A DNA stretch of 64,000 nucleotides from Clostridia bacterium (GTDB lineage: Bacteria; Bacillota; Clostridia; TANB77; CAG-508). The DNA is taken from contig CAAEUE010000005.1 in the NCBI GenBank assembly GCA_900759015.1, positions 62,001 through 126,000 of the forward strand, given 5' to 3'. The stretch's first letter is position 1. Each line of letters opens with the position of its first letter. The notes beneath the pieces are model-generated. The model made no database searches, was not told the DNA's origin, and was given only the letters and a program-made list of their open reading frames with translations. Both the position numbers and the translations under genes were made by a program. Positions 24,161-32,477 of the stretch are shown in pieces.

Positions 24161-27100
24161 TTGGAAAACTTAAAGAAAATAAAGGAAATATTTAGTGACT
24201 ATAAAAATAATTCTCAAATGCAAGAGTGTTATATAAGTAAAATAGAGATAAATAAAAAAACTAATAAATTAACTATTATTTTAAATACGGATAAATTTGT
24301 TCAAATAAAAGATATGTGGGATTTTGAGAAATATCTAATGGAACGATTCAAGATAAAAGATATAGAAATGATATTTAATTATGAAGAAGGAACTAAGATT
24401 CCTGATGTAAAAGATGAGTGGAAAAATATAATATGCTATATGGCACATAAACATCCACTAATGAAACCTATTTTACTTATGAAAAGTACAATAGAGGTAG
24501 AAAATAACAATATAAATGTAAAGATGCATATAAAAGGTGCAGACTTTTTACGAACCAGAAAGACAGATAAGCAAGTAGAAATAACAATAAAGAATTTGTT
24601 AGGAAAAGAATATAAAATCAACTTAGAAGAACAGATAAGTAAAGAAGAATTAGCAAGACAAGAAGAAAATAATAGGCTATTAGAAGAACAATTAATAAGA
24701 AATAGAATAGAAGAAATGAAAAAACTTGAGGAAGAAAAAGCAAATGCTAAAATGCAAGAACCACCAGAATATTATGTACCATTACCTTCTGATAGCGATA
24801 TTCCTCCAGAGGAATTAGGCGAAATGGCGCCACCAGTTATAGAAAATAATAATATAGATTACATTATTGGAAAACCATCTAAAGCAAAAGAAAATCATGT
24901 AAAGATAAAAGATATAAATGCAAATACAGGTAAAGTAACAATAGAAGGAAGAATTGTAGAATTAGATTCTAGAGATACAAAATCTGGAAAGAAAATAATA
25001 ATAATGGATGTATATGATGGTACTGGTATAATGACATGTAAATCATTTACAACTATGGAAGAAGCAGATGGTATCTTAGAAAAATTAGAAAAAGTAAAAG
25101 CTATAAAAATTATAGGAAAAGCAGGTTTAGATACATATGCTGGAGATGTTAATATAATTGCAAATTCAGTGATAGAAACAGATGCAGAAGTACCAGAATT
25201 ACCAGAAGAAGATACTAGTTCACCACTAATAATGGGAACTTCTTTAACTATTAACGAACCACTTGTAAAAATTAAAAATTTAGGTGTAGATGATAAAAAG
25301 GTTTCATTAGAAGGAGAAGTAATAAATTCTGAAGATAGAGAATTAAAATCTGGTAGAGTTTTATATAGTTTCGATTTGTATGATGGAACAAGTACATTAA
25401 CTTGTAAAGCATTTTTAGATAAGAAAAATGCTAAAAAGATTATGGGAAGAATAAAAAGTGCTAAAGCAATAAAAATAGCAGGAACTGCACAAATGGATTC
25501 TTTTTCTCATGAACTTACTGTTATGGCATATACAATTATAGAAATTGAGCCACCTAAAAAAGAAGAAAGAATGGACAATAGCGAGGTTAAGAGAGTAGAG
25601 CTTCATATGCATACAAAGATGAGCCAAATGGATGGAATAACATCTGCAACAGACTTAATAAAAAGAGCTATGAAGTGGGGAATGAAGTCTATTGCAATAA
25701 CAGATCATGGTGTTGTACAAGCATTCCCAGAAGCACATAAATTATTAGGTTTTGATAATCATGATATAAAAATAATTTATGGAGTAGAGGCATATCTTGC
25801 GCCAGATAAGGTTTCTCCAGTATCTTTTTCTAAAGGACAAAGTATAGATACAACTTATTGTGTATTAGACTTAGAAACAACAGGTTTTTCATTTAGAACA
25901 GAAAAAATTACAGAAGTTGGAATAATGAAAATAAAAAATGGAGAAGTAATAGATGAATTTTCTTGTTTCGTAAATCCAGAAAAGCCGATACCACAAAGAG
26001 TTGTAGAAGTTACAAATATTACAGACGATATGGTAAAAGATGCAGAAACAATAGATAAAGTTATGCCTAAAATATTAGAATTTGTTGGAGATTCAGTTTT
26101 AGTTGCACATAATGCAGATTTTGATATTGGATTTTTAAAATATAATGCAAACGAATTAGGATTAAGTTTAGAGAATACATATTTAGATACATTAAGGTTA
26201 GCAAAAGATTTATTCCCAGATTATAAAAAATATAAGCTAGGGAAAATTGCAGAAAATTTAGGTATAAAAGTAGAAGTGGCACATAGAGCGTTAGATGATG
26301 TTGATACAACTGTAAAAGTATTAAATGTAATGCTTAAAATGCTAAAAGATAAGGGTTGTGAAACATTAGATGATATTACTAAAAAAGTTGCAGGAGAAGC
26401 AGACTTTAAAAAATTACCTACTTATCATGCAATAATATTAGCAACAAACTATGTTGGACTAAAAAATCTATATAAATTAATATCTATTTCTCATTTAGAC
26501 TATTTTTATAAAAAACCAAGAATTTTAAAATCAGTATATAAAAAATATTCAGAAGGTTTAATATTAGGAAGCGCTTGTGAAGCAGGAGAATTATATCAAG
26601 CAATAGAAATGGGAAAAACAGATGAAGAGATAGAAGATATTGCAAAAGATTATGATTATTTAGAAATACAGCCATTAGGAAATAATGATTTCTTGATTAG
26701 AAATGGAACAGTAGCAGATGAAGAAGGGTTAAAAAATATAAATAGAAAGATTGTAGAAATTGGAGAAAGACTAAATAAATTAGTTGTTGCAACTTGTGAT
26801 GTACACTTTATGGATCCATCTGATGAAATTTATAGAAGAATGTTACAGGCAGGTCAAGGATATGATGATGCAGATCAGCAAGCGCCACTATATTTAAGAA
26901 CAACAGAAGAAATGCTTAAAGAATTTGAATATTTAGGAGAAGAAAAAGCTTATGAAGTTGTTGTAACAAATACAAATAAAGTGGCAGATATGTGTGATTG
27001 GATTAGTCCTATATCACCAGAAAAATGTCCACCACATATACCTGGTTGTGAAACAACTATAAAAGAGATTGCATATTCAAAAGCACATGAATTATATGGA

Positions 27101-28915
27101 GATCCACTTCCAGCTATAGTTGAAGAAAGACTTGATAAAGAATTAACTTCAATTATAAAAAATGGATTCTCCGTTATGTATATAATTGCACAAAAACTGG
27201 TTTGGAAGTCAAATGAAGATGGATATATTGTTGGTTCAAGAGGATCTGTTGGTTCGTCATTTGTGGCTAATATGACAGGTATTACAGAAGTTAATTCACT
27301 TCCACCACATTATAGATGTCCTAATTGTAAGTATTCTGATTTTACAGATTATGGGTATGAGAATGGATTTGACTTACCAGATAAAGATTGTCCAAAATGT
27401 GGAACAAAACTTGTAAAAGATGGTATGGATATACCATTTGAGACATTCCTTGGATTTAATGGAGATAAGGAGCCAGATATAGACTTAAACTTCTCTGGTG
27501 AATATCAAGCAAAAGCACATAGATATACAGAAGTTATATTTGGAAAGGGTACAACGTTTAAGGCTGGAACAGTTGGTACAGTTGCAGATAAAACAGCATT
27601 TGGCTATGTAAAGAAATATTATGAAGAAAGAAATATACCAGTTGCAAATGCAGAGGTCGCAAGAATTTCACAAGGTTGTACAGGAATAAAAAGAACAACA
27701 GGCCAACACCCTGGAGGAATTATAGTTGTTCCAAAAGGTAGAGAAATATATGAATTTACACCAGTACAACATCCTGCAGATGATCCTAATTCTGATATCA
27801 TAACAACACATTTTGATTATCACTCAATAGACCAAAACTTATTAAAACTAGATATACTTGGTCATGATGATCCTACAATGATAAGAATGTTATTTGATAT
27901 TACAGGAGTAGATCCAACTAAAGTACCATTAGATGATAAAGAAACAATGTCAATCTTTAGTTCTACAAAAGCATTAGGAGTAACTCCAGAACAAATACAT
28001 TCAGAGGTAGGAAGCTATGGAATACCAGAATTTGGTACAAAGTTTGTTAGAGGAATGTTAGTAGATACAAAGCCTAAAAGATTTGATGAATTAATTCGTA
28101 TTTCTGGATTGTCACATGGTACAGACGTGTGGCTTGGAAATGCTCAAAGTTTAATAGATGCAGGAACTGTTACATTATCAGAAGCAATATGTTGTCGTGA
28201 TGATATAATGATATACCTAATTAAAAAAGGTTTGCCACCAAATGATGCATTTAAAATAATGGAATCTGTACGTAAAGGAAAGGTAGCAAAAGGAAAAGAA
28301 CCTAAGTGGGATCAATATAAAGAATTAATGAAAGAACATGATGTTCCAGAATGGTATATAAAGTCTTGTGAAAAGATAAAATACATGTTCCCTAAAGCCC
28401 ATGCAGCAGCATATGTTACAAATGCATTTAGAATAGCGTGGTTTAAAGTTCACGAACCAAAAGCATATTATACTGCATATTTTACAATAAGAGCAGATGA
28501 ATTTGATAGTGATATAATGTGTCACGGAAAAGAAAAGGTACTAAATAAAATGAAAGAAATAGATTTAGCCGGAAATAGTGCAACTACGAAAGATAAGAAT
28601 ATGTATGCTATATTAGAATTAGTATTAGAAATGTATGAAAGAGGAATTAATTTCTTGCCAATAGACTTATACAAATCTCATAGTACAAAGTTTATTGCAG
28701 AAGAGGATGGAATAAGACCACCATTAAATAGTATCCCTGGTCTTGGAACTGTTGCTGCAGAAAGTATAGTTAAAGCAAGGGAAGAAGAGCCATTTATGTG
28801 TATAGATGACATAAGAATGAGGGCAAAAGCAGGAAGTTCAGTAATAGAATTACTAAAAACGGCTGGTTGCTTAAAAGGACTTCCAGAAAGCAATCAAATG
28901 AGTTTATTTGCTTAA
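24161..28915 (+). CDS. polC: DNA polymerase III alpha subunit, PolC type, with duplicated OB domain
   Basis: The 1584-residue replicative polymerase includes proofreading. Domains in order: N-terminal region (1-235), OB fold 1 (~245-345), OB fold 2 (~365-465), PHP domain starting RVELHMHTKMSQMDG (~478), DEDD exonuclease VLDLETTGFS (~568), and the polymerase with KEPDIDLNFSGEY (~1104) and zinc-binding CPNC..CPKC just before it. Typical PolC is about 1430-1460 residues with one OB fold; the extra length is accounted for by the second OB copy (VKIKNLGVDDKKVSLEGEV echoes VKIKDINANTGKVTIEGRI). The start is TTG 24161 with AGGAGA upstream. Confidence 0.95.
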   Translation: MENLKKIKEIFSDYKNNSQMQECYISKIEINKKTNKLTIILNTDKFVQIKDMWDFEKYLMERFKIKDIEMIFNYEEGTKIPDVKDEWKNIICYMAHKHPLMKPILLMKSTIEVENNNINVKMHIKGADFLRTRKTDKQVEITIKNLLGKEYKINLEEQISKEELARQEENNRLLEEQLIRNRIEEMKKLEEEKANAKMQEPPEYYVPLPSDSDIPPEELGEMAPPVIENNNIDYIIGKPSKAKENHVKIKDINANTGKVTIEGRIVELDSRDTKSGKKIIIMDVYDGTGIMTCKSFTTMEEADGILEKLEKVKAIKIIGKAGLDTYAGDVNIIANSVIETDAEVPELPEEDTSSPLIMGTSLTINEPLVKIKNLGVDDKKVSLEGEVINSEDRELKSGRVLYSFDLYDGTSTLTCKAFLDKKNAKKIMGRIKSAKAIKIAGTAQMDSFSHELTVMAYTIIEIEPPKKEERMDNSEVKRVELHMHTKMSQMDGITSATDLIKRAMKWGMKSIAITDHGVVQAFPEAHKLLGFDNHDIKIIYGVEAYLAPDKVSPVSFSKGQSIDTTYCVLDLETTGFSFRTEKITEVGIMKIKNGEVIDEFSCFVNPEKPIPQRVVEVTNITDDMVKDAETIDKVMPKILEFVGDSVLVAHNADFDIGFLKYNANELGLSLENTYLDTLRLAKDLFPDYKKYKLGKIAENLGIKVEVAHRALDDVDTTVKVLNVMLKMLKDKGCETLDDITKKVAGEADFKKLPTYHAIILATNYVGLKNLYKLISISHLDYFYKKPRILKSVYKKYSEGLILGSACEAGELYQAIEMGKTDEEIEDIAKDYDYLEIQPLGNNDFLIRNGTVADEEGLKNINRKIVEIGERLNKLVVATCDVHFMDPSDEIYRRMLQAGQGYDDADQQAPLYLRTTEEMLKEFEYLGEEKAYEVVVTNTNKVADMCDWISPISPEKCPPHIPGCETTIKEIAYSKAHELYGDPLPAIVEERLDKELTSIIKNGFSVMYIIAQKLVWKSNEDGYIVGSRGSVGSSFVANMTGITEVNSLPPHYRCPNCKYSDFTDYGYENGFDLPDKDCPKCGTKLVKDGMDIPFETFLGFNGDKEPDIDLNFSGEYQAKAHRYTEVIFGKGTTFKAGTVGTVADKTAFGYVKKYYEERNIPVANAEVARISQGCTGIKRTTGQHPGGIIVVPKGREIYEFTPVQHPADDPNSDIITTHFDYHSIDQNLLKLDILGHDDPTMIRMLFDITGVDPTKVPLDDKETMSIFSSTKALGVTPEQIHSEVGSYGIPEFGTKFVRGMLVDTKPKRFDELIRISGLSHGTDVWLGNAQSLIDAGTVTLSEAICCRDDIMIYLIKKGLPPNDAFKIMESVRKGKVAKGKEPKWDQYKELMKEHDVPEWYIKSCEKIKYMFPKAHAAAYVTNAFRIAWFKVHEPKAYYTAYFTIRADEFDSDIMCHGKEKVLNKMKEIDLAGNSATTKDKNMYAILELVLEMYERGINFLPIDLYKSHSTKFIAEEDGIRPPLNSIPGLGTVAAESIVKAREEEPFMCIDDIRMRAKAGSSVIELLKTAGCLKGLPESNQMSLFA

Positions 28916-28924
28916 ATAGAAAAA

Positions 28925-28960
28925 TAATAAAGGTGACACCTAAAGTGTTCACCTTTATTA
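28925..28960. terminator. Terminator-like hairpin after polC
   Basis: TAATAAAGGTGA (28925-28936) pairs with TCACCTTTATTA (28949-28960), with CAC/GTG pairing inside. The T-tract is interrupted, so termination may be partial. Confidence 0.6.
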
Positions 28961-28975
28961 TAAAAGGGGAATAAA

Positions 28976-30037
28976 ATGAAGATCTTTGTAATATGTTTAT
29001 TAATCATAACAGTTTTTTTTATATTATTTATATTAAATTATAATAAAAATGGAAAAAAATATATGTCAATATTGCTAATATTGTTAATTTTAGCTTGTAT
29101 TCCAATTGCTGTAATGCCATTAAAACTTGTAAGTTTAATTAGTGGCAATAATGGAATAAATGTAGCAATTATATTAATAATTATATCACTATATGTAATT
29201 ATTAGATTAGGAAAAAAGATATATAATATATTACAAGTTAGTATCTCTAATGATGAAGGTATATATGTAAGAGATATGGAAGTAAAGTATAGCCCAGCAA
29301 TTTTATCATATCTTCAAAATCAAAAATTAGAAAATGAAAAAGATATTATAGCATCTATTTTAGACTTATGTGCTAAAAAATATTTTGATATAAGAAAAGT
29401 AGGGGAGAATAGATATACATTGGAAAAAGGATCTAATCAAAATAGCAATATACTTCCAGCAGATGAAAAATACTTATATGATAAAATAGTAGCAAAAGAA
29501 AAAATAGATTTTTATGAATGGAAGGAAATTGTAATAAAAGAGTTTAACAATTTTGGCTTTTTTAAATATAAACATATGAGTTTAACAGTAATATTTTTTA
29601 TATTATTTATGATTATAATGCTCTTATTTGCAATAGTATATGCTATTAATCCAAGAACTGAATTAACACAATTTTTTATAATAGTATTTTTTACTTTGTT
29701 CGAGATAGCTCTTCTAGAACCATGTTTGATAATAATATCAAAAATTATACAAAATAATGAAAAATATATAGCCGGAATTTATACTAGTGCGGGTGCAAAA
29801 GAGATGAAAAGATGGGACCAATATAAAAATTTCTTAAAAGATTATACTTTAATAAAAAACAGAAAAATAGATAGTGTAATAGTTTTAGAAAAACATATAG
29901 CTTATGCAATAGTATTAAATGTAAATAAAGATTATACAAAAAGTATAATAAATGATTTAAAAGTAAATTATAATTTAAATTTAGATTATATAAAAAGTAT
30001 TTTTAAAGATATAGGAGAGAATGATGTTAGACTATAA
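28976..30037 (+). CDS. DUF2207-like membrane protein
   Basis: The 353-residue protein has two hydrophobic segments at the N-terminus (~2-21, ~27-50), another pair near 62-80, and a further pair near 200-245. The soluble stretch VKYSPAILSYLQNQKLENEKDIIASILDLC and the later WDQYKNFLKDYTLI and HIAYAIVLNVNK match the cytosolic half of DUF2207 (YciQ-like) proteins; the N-terminal signal peptide and beta-rich ectodomain of full-length family members are missing. Function unknown. The 3' end overlaps the DUF1294 gene by a few codons, so the two are translationally linked. Confidence 0.6.
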   Translation: MKIFVICLLIITVFFILFILNYNKNGKKYMSILLILLILACIPIAVMPLKLVSLISGNNGINVAIILIIISLYVIIRLGKKIYNILQVSISNDEGIYVRDMEVKYSPAILSYLQNQKLENEKDIIASILDLCAKKYFDIRKVGENRYTLEKGSNQNSNILPADEKYLYDKIVAKEKIDFYEWKEIVIKEFNNFGFFKYKHMSLTVIFFILFMIIMLLFAIVYAINPRTELTQFFIIVFFTLFEIALLEPCLIIISKIIQNNEKYIAGIYTSAGAKEMKRWDQYKNFLKDYTLIKNRKIDSVIVLEKHIAYAIVLNVNKDYTKSIINDLKVNYNLNLDYIKSIFKDIGENDVRL

Positions 30038-30329
30038 ATTATTATTAGAAGCAATATTTACACCTAAAAATATTATAATATACTTAATTGGTATAAATTT
30101 ATTAGCTTTCGCAGCTATGTGGTGGGATAAAAGAAGAGCACAAAAAGGAGAATGGAGAATAAGTGAAGCAGGATTATTTACTTTAGTTCTACTAGGAGGT
30201 GGGATTGGAGGAATAGCTGGAATGTATACTTTTAGACATAAGACTAAAAAGTTGAAATTCACAATAGGATTTCCTACAATTTTAATAGCAGAGATTGTTT
30301 TAGCAATATATTTTTTTGTTATTAAATAA
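30024..30329 (+). CDS. DUF1294 membrane protein
   Basis: The 101-residue protein has three or four hydrophobic segments and the DUF1294 hallmarks: NLLAFAAMWWDKRRAQKGEWRI followed by GGGIGGIAGMYTFRHKTKK. The function is unknown; in some proteins the domain is fused to a cold-shock domain. Two ATGs are adjacent (30021, 30024); the second is chosen because GGAG at 30014-30017 is then 6 bases away. It overlaps the end of the DUF2207-like gene. Confidence 0.8.
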   Translation: MLDYKLLLEAIFTPKNIIIYLIGINLLAFAAMWWDKRRAQKGEWRISEAGLFTLVLLGGGIGGIAGMYTFRHKTKKLKFTIGFPTILIAEIVLAIYFFVIK

Positions 30330-30335
30330 TAATTC

Positions 30336-30364
30336 TTGATTTTTTGTAAATAATATGATATAAG
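30336..30364 (+). promoter_or_regulatory. Sigma-A promoter of the T-box/glyS transcript
   Basis: TTGATT (30336-30341), a 17-base spacer and TATAAG (30359-30364) end 16 bases before the first stem of the T-box leader. Confidence 0.7.
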
Positions 30365-30380
30365 TATGTAAATTTAATAA

Positions 30381-30572
30381 GTGCAATGAAAAAGAAAAAG
30401 TATTTATAAAGCTTAAAGAGAGTTAGTGTTTGGTGTGAACTAATAGCTAAAAAATATGGGGAGCTTTGGAGCACTATAAAATTAAGAGGATAATTATGAA
30501 TTATCAATTAGGGTGGAACCGCGGAATATAACTTTCGTCCCTAGCTAATATGCTAGGTACGGAAGTTTTTTA
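30381..30572 (+). promoter_or_regulatory. T-box leader (glycine) controlling glyS
   Basis: Stem I closes through GTGC (30381-30384) and GCAC (30471-30474); a second helix AAAGCTT/GAGCTTT (30408-30414 with 30461-30467) leaves GGA (30468-30470) in the internal loop as the probable specifier codon for glycine. The antiterminator T-box AGGGTGGAACCGCG is at 30510-30523. The terminator pairs AACTT..CGT..CCTAGC (30530-30545) with GCTAGG..ACG..AAGTT (30552-30567), then a T run. Uncharged tRNA-Gly would stabilise the antiterminator and allow transcription of the synthetase gene. Confidence 0.93.
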
Positions 30573-30626
30573 GATTAAAGAAAGCCTTTTAGTACTTAGC
30601 AAATAAAGTATTAGGAGGTTTTTATT

Positions 30627-32009
30627 ATGGTAGATTCAATGGAAAAAATCGTAGCATTATGCAAATCAAGAGGATATGTATATCCAGGTTCAGAAATTTA
30701 TGGTGGACTTGCAAACACTTGGGATTATGGTCCTTTAGGGAATGAATTAAAAAATAATATTAAAGCTGCGTGGAGAAAAAAATTCATTCAGGAACAACCA
30801 AATATTGTAGGATTAGATGCAGCAATATTAATGAATCCAGAAACATGGGTTGCTTCAGGTCATGTTGGAGGGTTCTCAGATCCATTAATTGATTGTAAGG
30901 AATGTAAAACAAGACACAGAGCAGATAAATTAATAGAAGAATGGGCACATGAACAAGGAAAAGATATGATTGCAGATGGTATGACAGATGAACAATTAAT
31001 AAACTTTATTAATGAAAATAAGATACCTTGTCCTAATTGTGGTAAAACAAATTTTACAGATATACGTAAATTTAATTTAATGTTTAAAACATTTCAAGGT
31101 GTTACAGAAGATAAAACTGCTGAAATATATTTAAGACCAGAAACAGCACAAGGTATATTTGTAGATTTTAAAAATGTACTAAGAACATCTAGAAAGAAAA
31201 TGCCAATGGGTATTGCACAAATAGGGAAAGCTTTCAGAAATGAGATAACACCAGGAAACTTTATATTTAGAACAAGAGAATTTGAACAAATGGAATTAGA
31301 ATTCTTCTGCAAACCAGGAACAGATTTAGAATGGCATAAATATTGGAAAGACTATTGTGAAAACTGGTTGTTAAGTCTAGGAATGAAGAAAGAAAATATA
31401 CGTTTAAGAGATCATTCAAAAGAAGAATTGGTATTCTATAGCAAAGCAACAACAGATATAGAATTTGCATTCCCATTTGGATGGGGAGAATTATGGGGAA
31501 TTGCAGATAGAACAGATTATGACTTAACACAACATATGAACCATTCAAACCAAGATATGTCATATTTAGATCAAGAAACAGGAGAAAAATATGTACCATA
31601 TGTTATAGAACCATCACTAGGTGCAGATAGAGTATTACTTGCATTCTTATGCAACGCATACGAGGAAGAAGAAATTGCAGAAGGAGATGTAAGAACAGTA
31701 TTACATTTACATCCAGCTTTAGCACCATATAAAGTTGCAGTTTTACCTTTATCTAAAAAATTATCTGAAAAAGCAACAGAAGTATATACAAATTTAGCGA
31801 AGAAATTTATGTGTGATTATGATGAAGCTGGAAGTATAGGAAAGAGATATAGAAGAGAAGATGAAATAGGAACACCATATTGTGTAACAATAGATTTTGA
31901 TACATTAGAAGATAACTGTGTAACAATTAGAGATAGAGATTCTATGGAACAAGTAAGAGTAAATATTGATGAACTAGAAAATTGGATTGCAGAAAAAGTA
32001 GAATTTTAA
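30627..32009 (+). CDS. glyS: Glycyl-tRNA synthetase, single-chain (alpha2) type
   Basis: The 460-residue class II synthetase charges tRNA-Gly. It opens with EKIVALCKSRGYVYPGSEIYGGLANTWDYGP, as in dimeric GlyRS of Gram-positives and archaea, not the alpha2beta2 type. A zinc-site pair CKECKTRH and CPNCGK is present, as are class II motif 2 (FRNEITPGNFIFRTREFEQMELE) and motif 3 (GADRVLLAFL). Strong AGGAGG (30613-30618) precedes the ATG. Expression is under the T-box leader directly upstream; the gene ends before a strong terminator. Confidence 0.96.
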   Translation: MVDSMEKIVALCKSRGYVYPGSEIYGGLANTWDYGPLGNELKNNIKAAWRKKFIQEQPNIVGLDAAILMNPETWVASGHVGGFSDPLIDCKECKTRHRADKLIEEWAHEQGKDMIADGMTDEQLINFINENKIPCPNCGKTNFTDIRKFNLMFKTFQGVTEDKTAEIYLRPETAQGIFVDFKNVLRTSRKKMPMGIAQIGKAFRNEITPGNFIFRTREFEQMELEFFCKPGTDLEWHKYWKDYCENWLLSLGMKKENIRLRDHSKEELVFYSKATTDIEFAFPFGWGELWGIADRTDYDLTQHMNHSNQDMSYLDQETGEKYVPYVIEPSLGADRVLLAFLCNAYEEEEIAEGDVRTVLHLHPALAPYKVAVLPLSKKLSEKATEVYTNLAKKFMCDYDEAGSIGKRYRREDEIGTPYCVTIDFDTLEDNCVTIRDRDSMEQVRVNIDELENWIAEKVEF

Positions 32010-32038
32010 TTATAACTAGCGAAATTAAAGTTTTATAT

Positions 32039-32086
32039 AAAAGACATTCATTAAAACTAAATTAGTTTGATGAATGTCTTTTACTT
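32039..32086 (+). terminator. Terminator of glyS
   Basis: AAAGACATTCAT (32040-32051) pairs with ATGAATGTCTTT (32070-32081), and AAACTAA/TTAGTTT pair inside, making a long helix followed by TTTACTTTT. Confidence 0.8.
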
Positions 32087-32138
32087 TTGCTTAACTTATG
32101 ATAAGATTTCGGTAGATGATACCAAAGAGGTGTATATT

Positions 32139-32312
32139 ATGGAAACAAGTTTGATAGTAAGAAAAGAAAGTAAGATTGATAAGATAATCAAATTGCTTAA
32201 TAGAATGTTTTTTAAGGAAGCATATTATTTAGAAGAACAATTAGATGAATTATTTAAACCTAAAAATGTGAATGTTTCTAGAATAGTAATACCTAAAGAG
32301 ATAAAATATTAA
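32139..32312 (+). CDS. Small hypothetical protein, 57 residues
   Basis: ATG 32139 lies 8 bases after AGAGG and is preferred over an in-frame ATG at 32067, which would lie inside the glyS terminator. The product is METSLIVRKESKIDKII.., a mostly helical, charged protein with a conserved-looking LNRMFFKEAYYLEEQLDEL segment and a short strand-like end SRIVIPKEIKY. No signal peptide or membrane segment. It is not recognised. It sits between glyS and ppdK, followed by half of the dispersed repeat. Confidence 0.5.
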   Translation: METSLIVRKESKIDKIIKLLNRMFFKEAYYLEEQLDELFKPKNVNVSRIVIPKEIKY

Positions 32313-32330
32313 ATACAAAAAAAGGAAAAA

Positions 32331-32350
32331 AGGAACGTCCCCAAATCCCT
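32331..32350. repeat. Half copy of the dispersed palindromic repeat
   Basis: AGGAACGTCCCCAAATCCCT matches the right-hand portion of the 27-bp repeat at 2997-3023 with a one-base change, and is followed by T residues. The left arm is replaced by A-rich sequence. Confidence 0.6.
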
Positions 32351-32366
32351 AATTTTTTAAAAAAGG

Positions 32367-32394
32367 TTTACTAAAAAACATAAAGTGATATAAT
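32367..32394 (+). promoter_or_regulatory. Probable promoter of ppdK
   Basis: TTTACT (32367-32372), a 16-base spacer and TATAAT (32389-32394), 83 bases before ppdK. The leader contains a small hairpin TTGTG-TTAG-CACAA. Confidence 0.55.
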
Positions 32395-32477
32395 ATTGCT
32401 ATAAAAATGCAGAAAACATAAAATTGTTGTGTTAGCACAATGAAAAATAGATTCAGAAGATAAAGGAGAGAAGATAC

